DNA of 64,000 nucleotides from Dyadobacter sp. (GTDB lineage: Bacteria; Bacteroidota; Bacteroidia; Cytophagales; Spirosomataceae). The notes beneath the pieces were generated by a model. The model made no database searches. It saw nothing but the letters and a program-made list of their open reading frames with translations, and was not told where the DNA came from. A program made the translations under genes and the position numbers. The stretch's first letter is position 1, and every line of letters starts with the position of its first letter. The stretch is taken from NCBI RefSeq assembly GCF_017744695.1, contig NZ_JAGIAS010000001.1, positions 62,001-126,000 of the forward strand. Reading direction: 5' to 3'. Positions 26,001-34,746 of the stretch are shown piece by piece.

Positions 26001-27251
26001 CTTTCCAATGCATTCAAATTCACACCGGAAGGAGGCGAAGTGGCGTTGCAACTGACCTGCGGCACAGACGAGTCACAACAAAACTGGCTGTATATCAAAG
26101 TATCAGACACCGGCATCGGTATTGCGCCGGCACATCATGAGAAGATCTTCGACCGGTTCTTCCAGGACGACGCGGGCGCCTCGGTGCTCAACCAGGGCAG
26201 CGGGATCGGCCTGTCGATCGTCCGGGAGTTTGTCCAAATGCATGGCGGGTTTATCACAGTAGGGAGCAATGGCAGCAGAGGCAGCGTTTTCACCGTCGGG
26301 CTTCCCTGCGAAACCTGGGTATTCAACCCCGTGGAAATTGCTCCTCCGGCCCCTCTCGCCGAAACCGTGCCCGCCGAAGGCACCCTAACTCCTGCCATGA
26401 AGGCACCGCCAACCGACCTCGCAGGTTTGCCGGGCAGCGACCTGCCGGGCAACGATTTGGCGGGCAGCGATTTGCCCCGGATACTGATCGTCGAGGACAA
26501 TGCGGAGTTCAGGCATTATCTCAAAGAAAACCTGAAAGCCCATTACCGCGTGCTGGAAGCCACCGATGGCAAAGAAGGCTGGCAAAAAGCACTCAGCTGC
26601 CATCCCGAACTGATCGTGAGCGACATTGCCATGCCGGAAATGGACGGGCTCGCTATGAGCGAAAAGATCCGGTCCGACAAGCGGACGAGCCATATCCCGA
26701 TCATCCTCCTTACAGCATCGAGCGGGGAAGAGCAGCAATTGAAGGGCCTGAGCTCCGGTGCAAACGATTACCTGACCAAGCCTTTCAATTTTGAAATACT
26801 GAATGTTAAAATCAATAACCTGCTGCTCCTGAACAGGCTGCTTAAAGATGTGTATTCGAGGCAGATACAAATGACGGGCCGTGACGTGGCGATCGAGTCC
26901 GGTGACGTAAAACTGTTGCGGGGCATACTTTCCTACATCGACGACAACCTGAATTCGACCCAGCTCAGCGTTGAGAACCTCGCCCGGCACGTAGGCATGA
27001 GCCGTGGCACGCTCTATACCAAAGTACTGGAAATCAGCGGACAAAGCCCTATCGAATTCATCCGGTCGATCAAACTGGAAAAGGCCGCGCTGTTGCTTGA
27101 GAAAAGCGACATGAACGTTTCGCAAATCTCCTATACCGCCGGTTTTGCCACGCCCAACTATTTCACGAAGTCGTTCAAGGCCAAGTTCAATATGCTGCCC
27201 TCCGAATACAAGACAATGAAACGCAAACCTCTTTTACATACATCGCATTGA
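23094..27251 (+). CDS. Hybrid two-component system regulator (HTCS) of the xylan locus
   Basis: This 1385-residue one-piece sensor-regulator has a signal peptide (to about 28) and a periplasmic two-propeller sensor of WIGT-type blades (about 30-690). A Y_Y_Y domain follows (to about 785), then one transmembrane helix (about 795-818). The kinase core is NLSHEFRTPISL with phosphoacceptor His858, plus an ATPase domain with NLLSNAFKFTPEGG. A receiver domain has Asp1177 (VSDIAMPEMDG), and an AraC-type helix-turn-helix region lies at about 1285-1380. The start is most likely TTG 23094, because the next ATG (23127) would remove the basic part of the signal peptide. The linker before the receiver contains LPG-type pentapeptide repeats. 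It is divergent from SusC and probably activates it and the downstream enzyme genes. Confidence 0.95.
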   Translation: MIQIRPFLRLLMSLPLLFAGLGQMAIAQSEPPRFTAITSMDGLSSNTVTAILKDRFGLLWFATDDGLNKYDGTGFTVYRHRKTGSTSLKSNDVSALYEDRAGRIWVGTIIGSLHLYDRRRDSFVRVKALHSINSLCEDAQGKIWAGTTQGLIIIDPHTLNFKTFGTTTGVPPQVAGKHVHRVFRDRNRQMWVGTSNGLFRFSSNQNRFVPIDYHGKQGNQDGADFVTAISQDSAGNMWIGTQRGLFTLSPDGKPDRQFSYQPGNGQSISNNMIFSIAPQSRNEVWIGTDGGLNIIDTRTGHITHHTPDPRMPFSITNKSIRNILTDSSGITWMGTYKGGVNKYDRNLTLFGLKRCDPYDPYGLSAPFVTSFAEHPDGRIFVGTDDGGVNLYDRKTNLFRQVTIHARNKAASSGLAVLSLELTTPDALWIGTFQDGLFRLNPATGAYDQFLQGPEATSLGNNNIFSLTRDKKGRLWIGTNGGGVNVYHPETRQFERFFDPNISLLKRMIPLNAYIRDILEDRHGKMWIASHGTGIAVFDPEKRVSTLLDRETAALPNNNVLSLLEDSRGNIWAGTGGEGLALFDPKTRRFITFGVNEGLPSGMVNKVLEDAQGRIWVSTNEGISFFDLHKKKFTNYTAHNGLQNNTFALGAGMRTSDNVLFFGGIAGFNYIDTRGLKKQQGQTPVMLRDLKVGNRSITSADSAMIDADISVARTIRLDYKQNFSIGYGALNYTNPEQTAYRYRLVGLQNEWQQASQANTASYINLSPGDYRFEVQASSDGSDWSSPPTTVSVIVKPPFYLTIYAYIFYVLAPIVAVFLMRRRGIRRLNRKFREEQARRETERKQELDRLKIKFLTNLSHEFRTPISLILAPVENLLAQESPHQPQISAIRRNAKRLLNLVDQLLDFKNLQEQELKADLRRADIVPFIRDACDSFSDLSQRKRIRFTFDSPIAHLLIDFDADKMERILFNLLSNAFKFTPEGGEVALQLTCGTDESQQNWLYIKVSDTGIGIAPAHHEKIFDRFFQDDAGASVLNQGSGIGLSIVREFVQMHGGFITVGSNGSRGSVFTVGLPCETWVFNPVEIAPPAPLAETVPAEGTLTPAMKAPPTDLAGLPGSDLPGNDLAGSDLPRILIVEDNAEFRHYLKENLKAHYRVLEATDGKEGWQKALSCHPELIVSDIAMPEMDGLAMSEKIRSDKRTSHIPIILLTASSGEEQQLKGLSSGANDYLTKPFNFEILNVKINNLLLLNRLLKDVYSRQIQMTGRDVAIESGDVKLLRGILSYIDDNLNSTQLSVENLARHVGMSRGTLYTKVLEISGQSPIEFIRSIKLEKAALLLEKSDMNVSQISYTAGFATPNYFTKSFKAKFNMLPSEYKTMKRKPLLHTSH
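26431..26475 (+). repeat. 15-bp coding repeats in the kinase-receiver linker
   Basis: Three consecutive 15-bp units, CCGGGCAGCGACCTG, CCGGGCAACGATTTG and GCGGGCAGCGATTTG, encode repeated PGSDL/PGNDL/AGSDL pentapeptides between the kinase and receiver domains. The second unit shares GGGCAACGATTTG with the intergenic repeat at 2156-2170. Confidence 0.8.
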
Positions 27252-27268
27252 ATTATAACACTTTAAAC

Positions 27269-29233
27269 ATGATCGGATCAATCCGGATAAAGATTTTACA
27301 CCCGCTGGCCCTGCTCCTCCTTTGTGTGGCCCTTCCCCTGCATGCGCAAATCCGCCTGCCCCGGCTGGTTGCCGACCACATGGTTTTGCAGCGCGACCAA
27401 CCCCTTAAAATAGGAGGCTGGGCTTCGCCCAAAGAGCAGATTACCCTTCAATTTGACCGAAAAACTTACAAAACCTCGGCAAACGCAGCCGGGAAATGGG
27501 AAATAGGGCTCCCTGCGCATTCCGCAGGCACCGGGTATTCGATGATTTTGAAAGGAAGGAATGAAGTCCGGATCTCGGATATAGCATTCGGGGATGTGTG
27601 GCTGTGCAGCGGGCAAAGCAATATGGTGATCAACATGGAACGCGTGAAAGAGCGTTTTCCAACAGACATTGCGTCGGCCAACTATCCCGAAATCCGCAAT
27701 TTCTTCGTGCCGACGCTCACCAGCCTGAACGGCCCGGCGGAGGATTTCCCCAAAGGCGAATGGAAAACGGCCAGCCCCGAAAACGTGCTCGGCTTCGGTG
27801 CCGTCGCCTACTTTTTTGCCCGTGAAATTTATACCAGACACAAAGTCCCGATCGGTATCATCAATAGCTCCGTCGGCGGCACACCGATCGAAGCCTGGAT
27901 CAGTGAAAGTGGCTTCAAGGATTTTGAAAACATCCGGAAAACCATTTCCCAAAACAAGGATACCAGCTATGTGAATGCACTGGCCCGCATCGCGAACGCA
28001 ATTCCGCCGCGTCGCCCGGTAACCGACGCAGGTCAGCGGGAACATTGGGAAGGCAACGCCTACCAGCCCAAAGGATGGCGAAATTTCAATATCCCCGGGT
28101 ATTGGGAAGATCAGGGCCTGAAAGCGCTCGATGGTGTGGTATGGTTCAGAAAAACCATTGAGGTACCCCAAAGCTGGGCCGGAAAGCCTGTTAAACTATA
28201 TATGGGACGCATTGTGGATGCCGACGAAATGTATGTCAATGGGAAGAAAATAGGCAACATTACTTACCAATACCCGCCCCGGCGATACGAGATCCCGGGC
28301 GATTTGCTCAAACCGGGGCAGAATAGCTTCGTGATCAGGGTTACCAACTCTTCGGGCAAGGGCGGTTTCGTGCCCGACAAGCCCTATTTTATGACAACCG
28401 GAAGCGATACGATCGATTTGAAAGGCACGTGGCAATACAAAGTCGGTGCCGTGTTTCCGCCCGGACAAGCCCCGGCAACTGCCCGACTGGTGCATCAGAA
28501 CCAGCCGACGGCCCTGTACAATGCGATGATCGCGCCGGTCCTGCCCCTGAAAATCAAAGGATTTTTGTGGTATCAGGGCGAATCGAATACAAGTAACCCC
28601 GAACCTTACAATGCATGGCTCCCGGCGCTGATCAACGATTGGCGCTCATTGTGGCACGACGACCGCCTGCCGTTCCTTGTAGCACAACTGCCCAACTTCC
28701 AGGACATCGACTACACCCCGGCGGAAAGCAATATTGCATTGCTTCGGGAAGCGCAGAACAAGGCGCTTGCATTACCCAACACCGCCGTGGCCGTCACCAT
28801 CGACCTCGGCGAATGGAACGATATCCACCCGCTCAATAAGAAGGATATCGGACACCGGCTCGCGCTGGCCGCCCGGAACCAGGCATATGGCGAGAAGGAC
28901 ATCATTTACTCCGGGCCCGTGCTGAAATCGCACCGCGTCGAAAACGACAAGGTCCTGTTGACATTCGATCAGGTCGGCGAGGGCATCGTGTCGTCCGACG
29001 GCGAGGCATTGCGCTGGTTTGCCGTTGCGGGCGACGACCGGAAGTTTTACTGGGCGGAAGCCGAGATAATCGGAAAAGACCGGATCGCATTACATACCGA
29101 GCAGGTCAAATCGCCGCGATACGTCCGGTATGCCTGGCAGGATAACCCGGAGGGGGTCAATTTTTACAATTCGGCCGGCCTCCCCGCCTCGCCCTTCCGC
29201 ACCGATGGCCAGGGTTCTGCTCAAAATCACTAA
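27269..29233 (+). CDS. SASA-type sialate O-acetylesterase family; probable acetyl-xylan esterase
   Basis: The 654-residue secreted esterase uses a Ser-His dyad or triad. CSGQSNM carries Ser117, and WNDIHPLNK carries Asp518 and His520. A jelly-roll insertion resembling GH2-type sugar-binding domains (FRKTIEVP...DEMYVNGKKIG, about 285-375) splits the catalytic domain, as in many Bacteroidota homologues. I chose ATG 27269 over a TTG 21 bp upstream that overlaps the regulator gene. A signal peptide precedes residue 27. The family is named for sialic acid esterases, but in a locus with GH10, GH43 and GH67 it most likely removes acetyl groups from xylan. It starts 17 bp after the hybrid regulator. 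Confidence 0.88.
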   Translation: MIGSIRIKILHPLALLLLCVALPLHAQIRLPRLVADHMVLQRDQPLKIGGWASPKEQITLQFDRKTYKTSANAAGKWEIGLPAHSAGTGYSMILKGRNEVRISDIAFGDVWLCSGQSNMVINMERVKERFPTDIASANYPEIRNFFVPTLTSLNGPAEDFPKGEWKTASPENVLGFGAVAYFFAREIYTRHKVPIGIINSSVGGTPIEAWISESGFKDFENIRKTISQNKDTSYVNALARIANAIPPRRPVTDAGQREHWEGNAYQPKGWRNFNIPGYWEDQGLKALDGVVWFRKTIEVPQSWAGKPVKLYMGRIVDADEMYVNGKKIGNITYQYPPRRYEIPGDLLKPGQNSFVIRVTNSSGKGGFVPDKPYFMTTGSDTIDLKGTWQYKVGAVFPPGQAPATARLVHQNQPTALYNAMIAPVLPLKIKGFLWYQGESNTSNPEPYNAWLPALINDWRSLWHDDRLPFLVAQLPNFQDIDYTPAESNIALLREAQNKALALPNTAVAVTIDLGEWNDIHPLNKKDIGHRLALAARNQAYGEKDIIYSGPVLKSHRVENDKVLLTFDQVGEGIVSSDGEALRWFAVAGDDRKFYWAEAEIIGKDRIALHTEQVKSPRYVRYAWQDNPEGVNFYNSAGLPASPFRTDGQGSAQNH

Positions 29234-29261
29234 AACCTGACGACCATATCCAACTCTGTAC

Positions 29262-31394
29262 ATGATGTTATTCAGCAAAAACCTTTTGTCCGACAGCATA
29301 AAAAACCTGGCCCTGCTGCTGATTTTCACCTTCATTTTTACCAATCAGGCGTGGGCCGACGACGGTTACCGGCTTTGGCTCAAATATAACCGCATTCAAA
29401 ATGCTTCGATGCGGGCCGCTTACAGCAAATCTTTCAACTTTATAGCTGTATCGGGCAACAGTGATATCCTGAACAGCGCCGCCAAAGAATTGCAGACCGG
29501 CCTGACCGCCATGCTTGGCAAACCGGTTCAGATCGTGAAAAATCCGCTCAACAATCAGAATGGGGTTATCCTTTCGGTTTCGGCCGGTATCGCATCCGGA
29601 GATGGCTATTCGATCGGCATGCGGGGCGGCAACACGGTCATCACCGCTCCGAAAGATGCGGGCGTACTGTATGGCAGCTTCGCATTGCTCCGGCATTTGC
29701 AACAGCACTTGCCTGTTGAGAAAGTCGCAGGGCAGAGCAGCCCGAAAATCCAGCTGCGGATGCTCAACCATTGGGATAACCCCGAAGGGACTATCGAGCG
29801 CGGGTACGCGGGATCGTCGTTGTGGAAATGGTACGAGCTGCCCGAAACGGTCGATCCGCGCTATACGGATTATGCCCGGGCCAATGCGTCGATCGGCATT
29901 AACGGCACAGTCGTGAACAATGTGAATGCCAGCGCGCGCTTTCTGACGGCCGAGTATCTGCCCAAAGTGGCCGCATTGGCCGGTATTTTCAGGAAATATG
30001 GTATTAAAACCTATTTATCCATCCATTTCGCAGCTCCCAAAACGCTGGGAGGCCTGAAAACTTCCGATCCGCTCGACCCGGAAGTCAGAAAATGGTGGAC
30101 CGAAAAAACGAAGGAAATCTACCGGGCTATCCCCGATTTCGGAGGTTTTCTGGTGAAAGCCAATTCCGAGGGTGAGCCCGGTCCGCAGGATTACGGCCGC
30201 ACCCATGCCGACGGTACCAATATGCTCGCCGAGGCACTTGCCCCATTCGACGGTGTGGTCATCTGGCGGGCATTTGTTTACAAAGCCGATCCTACCGCCG
30301 ACCGCTTCAAGGCCGCTTATGAAGAGTTTGCTCCGCTCGATGGGAAATTTGCGAAAAATGTGATCGTCCAGGTCAAAAATGGCCCGATCGATTTCCAGCC
30401 CCGCGAGCCGTTTTCGCCGTTGTTCGGGAATATGCCCGGGACGCCGCTGGGCATGGAGTTTCAACTGACGCAGGAATATACGGGCTTCGCGACGCATTGG
30501 GTTTACGAGGCCCCGCTCTTCAAAGAATGCCTCGATGCGGACACCTATGTGCATGGAAAAGGCTCCACCGTAGCCCGCATTATCGACGGCTCGCTGCACA
30601 ATTATCCATTGACCTGCATCGCGGGCGTGGCCAATACCGGCTCCGATCGCAACTGGACCGGGCATCCGATGGCGCAGGCTAACTGGTACGCTTTCGGGCG
30701 GCTGGCCTGGGACCATACGCTGAGCCCGGAGGCCATCGCGCGCGAATGGACACAACTTACCCTGACCACCGAAGACAAAGATGTGTCCACGATCAGCGAT
30801 ATCATGCTGCGTTCCAGGGAAATTTACGTGGATTACAATACGCCGCTGGGCCTCTCGCGCCCCTGGACGGGCAGCCATTACGCACCCGAGCCGTGGCAAA
30901 ATCGCAGCTCCCGCCCCGACTGGACGGCCATATACTACCACCGGGCCGACACCCTCGGCCTGGGATTCGACCGCACGGCTACCGGCAGCAATGCATTGCA
31001 ACAATACCGCCCGGAAGCCAGCCGTGCCTGGCTCCGTGCAGAAACATGCCCGCTCCCCTATTTGCTTTGGTTCCATCACATTCCCTGGTCGCAAAACCTA
31101 AACTCAGGGAGGAGCCTCTGGGACGAGCTGTGCCACAGGTTCTATACCGGCGCCGACTCCGTGCGCTGGATGCAAAAACAATGGGCCGGCGTAAAATCAT
31201 CGGTGGACCCGGCGATCCACGCCGACGTTACCGGCCGGCTCATGAAGCAACACAAAGAGGCCATTTGGTGGCGAGATGCATGGGTATTGTATTTGCAAAC
31301 CTTCTCCCGAAAACCAATCCCGACGATTTACCCGGCTCCCGGCAGAACTTTGCAGGAAGTAAAGGAGATCGTCAACAGCTATTTAATGCGCTGA
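29262..31394 (+). CDS. GH67 alpha-glucuronidase
   Basis: This 710-residue inverting enzyme removes (4-O-methyl)glucuronic acid from the non-reducing end of xylooligosaccharides. A signal-like hydrophobic segment (about 15-30) ends NQAWA, so it is probably periplasmic. Catalytic acids by motif are Glu303 in NSEGEPGP, Asp377 in GPIDFQPREP and Glu405 in LTQEYTG; their spacings (74 and 28) match those of characterised GH67 enzymes as I remember them. The C-terminal helical domain (WDELCHRFYTG...WMQKQWA) that mediates dimerisation in the family is also present. It follows the esterase gene by 28 bp and ends 4 bp from the convergent GH39 gene. Confidence 0.96.
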   Translation: MMLFSKNLLSDSIKNLALLLIFTFIFTNQAWADDGYRLWLKYNRIQNASMRAAYSKSFNFIAVSGNSDILNSAAKELQTGLTAMLGKPVQIVKNPLNNQNGVILSVSAGIASGDGYSIGMRGGNTVITAPKDAGVLYGSFALLRHLQQHLPVEKVAGQSSPKIQLRMLNHWDNPEGTIERGYAGSSLWKWYELPETVDPRYTDYARANASIGINGTVVNNVNASARFLTAEYLPKVAALAGIFRKYGIKTYLSIHFAAPKTLGGLKTSDPLDPEVRKWWTEKTKEIYRAIPDFGGFLVKANSEGEPGPQDYGRTHADGTNMLAEALAPFDGVVIWRAFVYKADPTADRFKAAYEEFAPLDGKFAKNVIVQVKNGPIDFQPREPFSPLFGNMPGTPLGMEFQLTQEYTGFATHWVYEAPLFKECLDADTYVHGKGSTVARIIDGSLHNYPLTCIAGVANTGSDRNWTGHPMAQANWYAFGRLAWDHTLSPEAIAREWTQLTLTTEDKDVSTISDIMLRSREIYVDYNTPLGLSRPWTGSHYAPEPWQNRSSRPDWTAIYYHRADTLGLGFDRTATGSNALQQYRPEASRAWLRAETCPLPYLLWFHHIPWSQNLNSGRSLWDELCHRFYTGADSVRWMQKQWAGVKSSVDPAIHADVTGRLMKQHKEAIWWRDAWVLYLQTFSRKPIPTIYPAPGRTLQEVKEIVNSYLMR

Positions 31395-31398
31395 TACC

Positions 31399-33096
31399 TC
31401 ACCACTTGAAATGCAGCAACGACACGCCCTGGCGTGGCAGCTGCATTTCTACCGTCGCGTTGCCATTCTTGGGCTCGATCCATTGCGGCGAAGTCAGCAA
31501 TGCAAGCTGCCCGGCCTTTTCCAACAGCCTGATTTGCTCGGCGGTCGGCTGTTTGGGGGAGCCCATCGCTTTCCAGGCTTCGTAAGAATTGCTATTTTCC
31601 TTGTCGATGCGGTAGTGGTAGAGCATTACTTTTTGCGACGGCAGCCCTTGTACCGACACTTTCACGGTCGCATCGGGTGACGGGATATTGTCGTCGTGGT
31701 AGTTCCATACCATGACGGCTGCCGAATTGCCCGATTTGGAAGCGATGCCATTGATATCCGCCTCTTTACGAACACTTTCATCTCTCACCATTTTGAAATC
31801 ATAGGCCAGGTTTTGTTTCACCTCCACCCGGTTTCCTTCCATCATACCAAACATCCGGAACACGTTGAGCACCGGCTTGTCGACGCCATTAGTCGCCAGG
31901 TCGCGGAACCCGCGGAACCAGGCCTGGTCCTCAAACTCGAACGACCAGCTCACCGCGCCGAGCAAATTCACGCCCCGCCCCTCGGCCAGCTCGTATTTCC
32001 GGGCAAAAGACGCCGCCGTATAGCTCGAATACATGGTGCCGTTGCGGTAGGCATTCTGCGGACTTACATCCTCCGAGCATGCCGCGCATCCCTCCGGATC
32101 GGATTCGCCGATAATGATCGGTAACTTTTTGAGCGCCGGATACGAAGCGACAATCTCGAAACCCTTGTCGAGATCGCGCAGTTGCGTGCCCATATTCATC
32201 TGCACATGGCCTTCCACTATTTTCGGTGCACCTTTGGCGTGGTAGGTGACAAAATCGATGGGCGTGCCGGTTTTGCCGGTCACGTAATTCTTGCCGGATG
32301 TAACGTGGTCGAGGAATTTCCGCATGAACGCCTCCGATTTGTCCCACGAAGGGCCGGTCACCTCCGGCCCGCCCATTTTGGCAGTAGGCAATGCCCGTTT
32401 GACCGCGTCGGCCGTGTAGTCGTATAGTTTAATGTATTCGTCCACAGTCCCTTTCCAGTAACTGATATTCGGCTCATTCCAAAGCTCCCAGTACCAGCTT
32501 TCCACTTCCTTCTTGCCATAGCGGGCTACCGAATGTTTTACCCATTGATACACCAACTCGGCCCATTTGTTATAATCATTGGGAGGATAGGCCCAGCCCA
32601 GGTAAATGTCGTTGTAATTATCGCCCGGCTTCCAGTGGTGACGGTACGGTTCGGGTTTCGACGACAACGCCTGCGGCATGAAACCGATCTGCGCAATGGG
32701 TTTCATACCCCTTTCAATGTAGGTATCAAAAATTTTGTCCACGATCTTCCAATCGTACACCGGTTTGCCCTGCGCATCTTCGGTATAAGCGTTGGTAGAA
32801 CCCCATTTGAGCGCTGCCTCGCCATCGCCCGTCACCAGCAGGCTATGCGCCCGCACATACACGGGAACCTTGCTGAACTGCGAGATTTCCGTAAGCAGTT
32901 TTTTCCCATCTTTCATATAGGTATAATTGGGCTCATCATAGCCAAAAAACGCCCAAATGGGTTGCATAGGGGCCTTTACCTTCGTCAGGTTAACGTCGAT
33001 CACGACGGGCTGCTGCTGGCTGAAAACGGGAGTGGATAATGCCGTGCCCAGGATGGCGGCATGGAACAGGACATGTTTGGTTCTTTTGAAAAGCAT
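31399..33096 (-). CDS. GH39-like beta-xylosidase
   Basis: The 565-residue enzyme fits the retaining clan GH-A fold of GH39. The acid/base motif is WELWNEPN with Glu208 and the nucleophile motif is IIIGESDPEG with Glu331, and a C-terminal beta-sandwich follows (VMVWNYHDDN onward). I chose ATG 33096, which starts a proper signal peptide ending VFSQ; a longer frame to 33219 would run into the upstream symporter gene. It should release xylose from xylooligosaccharides made by the GH10 enzyme. It is the last gene of the leftward GntR-symporter-GH39 group, 62 bp after the symporter. Confidence 0.88.
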   Translation of the reverse strand: MLFKRTKHVLFHAAILGTALSTPVFSQQQPVVIDVNLTKVKAPMQPIWAFFGYDEPNYTYMKDGKKLLTEISQFSKVPVYVRAHSLLVTGDGEAALKWGSTNAYTEDAQGKPVYDWKIVDKIFDTYIERGMKPIAQIGFMPQALSSKPEPYRHHWKPGDNYNDIYLGWAYPPNDYNKWAELVYQWVKHSVARYGKKEVESWYWELWNEPNISYWKGTVDEYIKLYDYTADAVKRALPTAKMGGPEVTGPSWDKSEAFMRKFLDHVTSGKNYVTGKTGTPIDFVTYHAKGAPKIVEGHVQMNMGTQLRDLDKGFEIVASYPALKKLPIIIGESDPEGCAACSEDVSPQNAYRNGTMYSSYTAASFARKYELAEGRGVNLLGAVSWSFEFEDQAWFRGFRDLATNGVDKPVLNVFRMFGMMEGNRVEVKQNLAYDFKMVRDESVRKEADINGIASKSGNSAAVMVWNYHDDNIPSPDATVKVSVQGLPSQKVMLYHYRIDKENSNSYEAWKAMGSPKQPTAEQIRLLEKAGQLALLTSPQWIEPKNGNATVEMQLPRQGVSLLHFKW

Positions 33097-33158
33097 GTGA
33101 CGGTGTTTAAGCGATAAGGAAAGCTGCACGGTCACAAAATCTATCGACAAAACCCGGT

Positions 33159-34739
33159 TTATCTGAATAGAAAATAAAGCCCTCCCATCACCACCCCGAT
33201 GCACGCCCAGCCCAGCCAAATGCCCCGGCGGTCGTAATGCGGCTGTGAAGCGTAGGTTTCGGCCAGCGTCGGCAGCGAGCCGGGACGTTCCTCGGGAAAT
33301 AAAAGGGAAACGGCGACCATAAAAACCATCAGAAAGGCGGTCAGCAGGAATGTGAGCAGCATGAAATGCGGCCAGAATGCTTTGTGCGGGAAGTCGGTCA
33401 GCTGCATGATGCCGATACCCAGGCAGAGCGGAGAACCGAGGTACAAGGTGAGGTTGGCGGAAAGGCTGGTAGCCTTTTTCCAGATTACCCCCATTAAAAA
33501 CACGGTGGTCAGCGGAGGGGCCAGGTAGGTGCCCACAGCCTGCGAAAGGTCGAACAGTCCTTTGTCGACGGTCGATAGCAGGATCGACATCATCATGGCG
33601 ATGAACGACGAGCCGATAATCACTACCCGCCCGACAGTCCGGAGCTTCTGTTGCGAGGCATCGGGATCGATGATTTTGGAATAAACATTCAAAGAAAAAA
33701 CCATGCTGAACGCATTGATACCCACTGCCACATCATACACAAGCGCCGCAATGAGCGCGGCGAGCGTAATGCCTACCAGGCCGACCGGGAGCAGGTTAGC
33801 CGTCATAACCAGATAGGCATGATCCGGATTACTGAGATTGGGAAACAGGATGTAGCAGTAGATCCCCGGCAGCAGGAAAATGAAGGGTACCAGGGCTTTG
33901 AGGCCCGCCATGAGCATGGTGCCATACTGGCCATGCCGGATATCCCTGGCCGCAAGGGTCTGCTGAACGATCGTCTGGTCGGTGCACCAGTACCAGATCC
34001 CGACCACCGGGTAGCCGAGCAGGACCGCGTGCCACGGATAGACGGGGTCGTCGGACGGACGAAAAATAGTCCAGAATTCCTTCGGGGAGCGGCTTACCAC
34101 CTCACCAATCCCGCCAATGCGGTCGATCGCGATTACGCCGACAATCAGCGCCGCGACTGTCACCACGACGGATTGCATCACGCCCGTTCTGGCAATCGCG
34201 CCAAGGCCGCCCGTAGCTGTGAAGCTCGTTGCGAGCACGGTGGCGCCCACCGCCGCCACCCAGAAAGGCACGTCGAGAAGCTGTGCGATCACCAGCCCGC
34301 CGGTGAGCAGCACGAAACTCACCGATGCGATGAGCGTCGAAATCATGGAATAGTAAGTGAGGAAGGTAAATGAGCGCTGGCCGTACCTCCGCAACAGGAA
34401 TTCGGGCATGGTGCTCACTTTCGTCGCGAAATAATGCGGCACGAACACCATCGCCAGCAGCAGCAGAAACCACCAGGCCAGCCAGTCGAAGTTGGCAGCG
34501 ACCATGCCTGTCGTGTAAGCCATGCCGCCGTAGCCCACGAGCATGACGGGGCTCACATTACTGCTAAATATGGACAGACCGACATTATACCATTTCAATG
34601 ACCGGCCGCCCAGGAAGAGGTCGCTGGCTGTTTCGATCCGGCGCTGGCGGGAGAAGTAAATCCCTACCCCGACCAGAATAGCCAGGTAAAGCACGATAAT
34701 GCCGGCATCAATGCCGCTCAGGGCCACTTCTTCGCGCAT
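33159..34739 (-). CDS. Sodium:solute symporter family transporter
   Basis: The 526-residue polytopic inner-membrane protein has about 13-14 hydrophobic helices and fits the SSS (SLC5) family. Examples are LYLAILVGVGIYF near 16-28, the region RSLKWYNVGLSIFSSNVSP near 46-64 that contributes to sodium binding, and GLGAIARTGVMQSV near 174-187. It probably imports xylose, xylobiose or glucuronate with sodium, completing the transport chain after SusC. The start ATG at 34739 lies 7 bp after the GntR gene stop. Substrate is inferred from the flanking GH39 gene and is not readable from the protein. Confidence 0.9.
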   Translation of the reverse strand: MREEVALSGIDAGIIVLYLAILVGVGIYFSRQRRIETASDLFLGGRSLKWYNVGLSIFSSNVSPVMLVGYGGMAYTTGMVAANFDWLAWWFLLLLAMVFVPHYFATKVSTMPEFLLRRYGQRSFTFLTYYSMISTLIASVSFVLLTGGLVIAQLLDVPFWVAAVGATVLATSFTATGGLGAIARTGVMQSVVVTVAALIVGVIAIDRIGGIGEVVSRSPKEFWTIFRPSDDPVYPWHAVLLGYPVVGIWYWCTDQTIVQQTLAARDIRHGQYGTMLMAGLKALVPFIFLLPGIYCYILFPNLSNPDHAYLVMTANLLPVGLVGITLAALIAALVYDVAVGINAFSMVFSLNVYSKIIDPDASQQKLRTVGRVVIIGSSFIAMMMSILLSTVDKGLFDLSQAVGTYLAPPLTTVFLMGVIWKKATSLSANLTLYLGSPLCLGIGIMQLTDFPHKAFWPHFMLLTFLLTAFLMVFMVAVSLLFPEERPGSLPTLAETYASQPHYDRRGIWLGWACIGVVMGGLYFLFR

Positions 34740-34746
34740 GGGACGG

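Noticed and set aside
27248..27268. TTG start for the acetylesterase overlapping the hybrid regulator stop
   Set aside because: An ATG seven codons later starts the signal peptide directly.
33097..33219. Longer N-terminus for the GH39 gene
   Set aside because: It would overlap the symporter gene and place the signal peptide internally; ATG 33096 gives a normal signal peptide.
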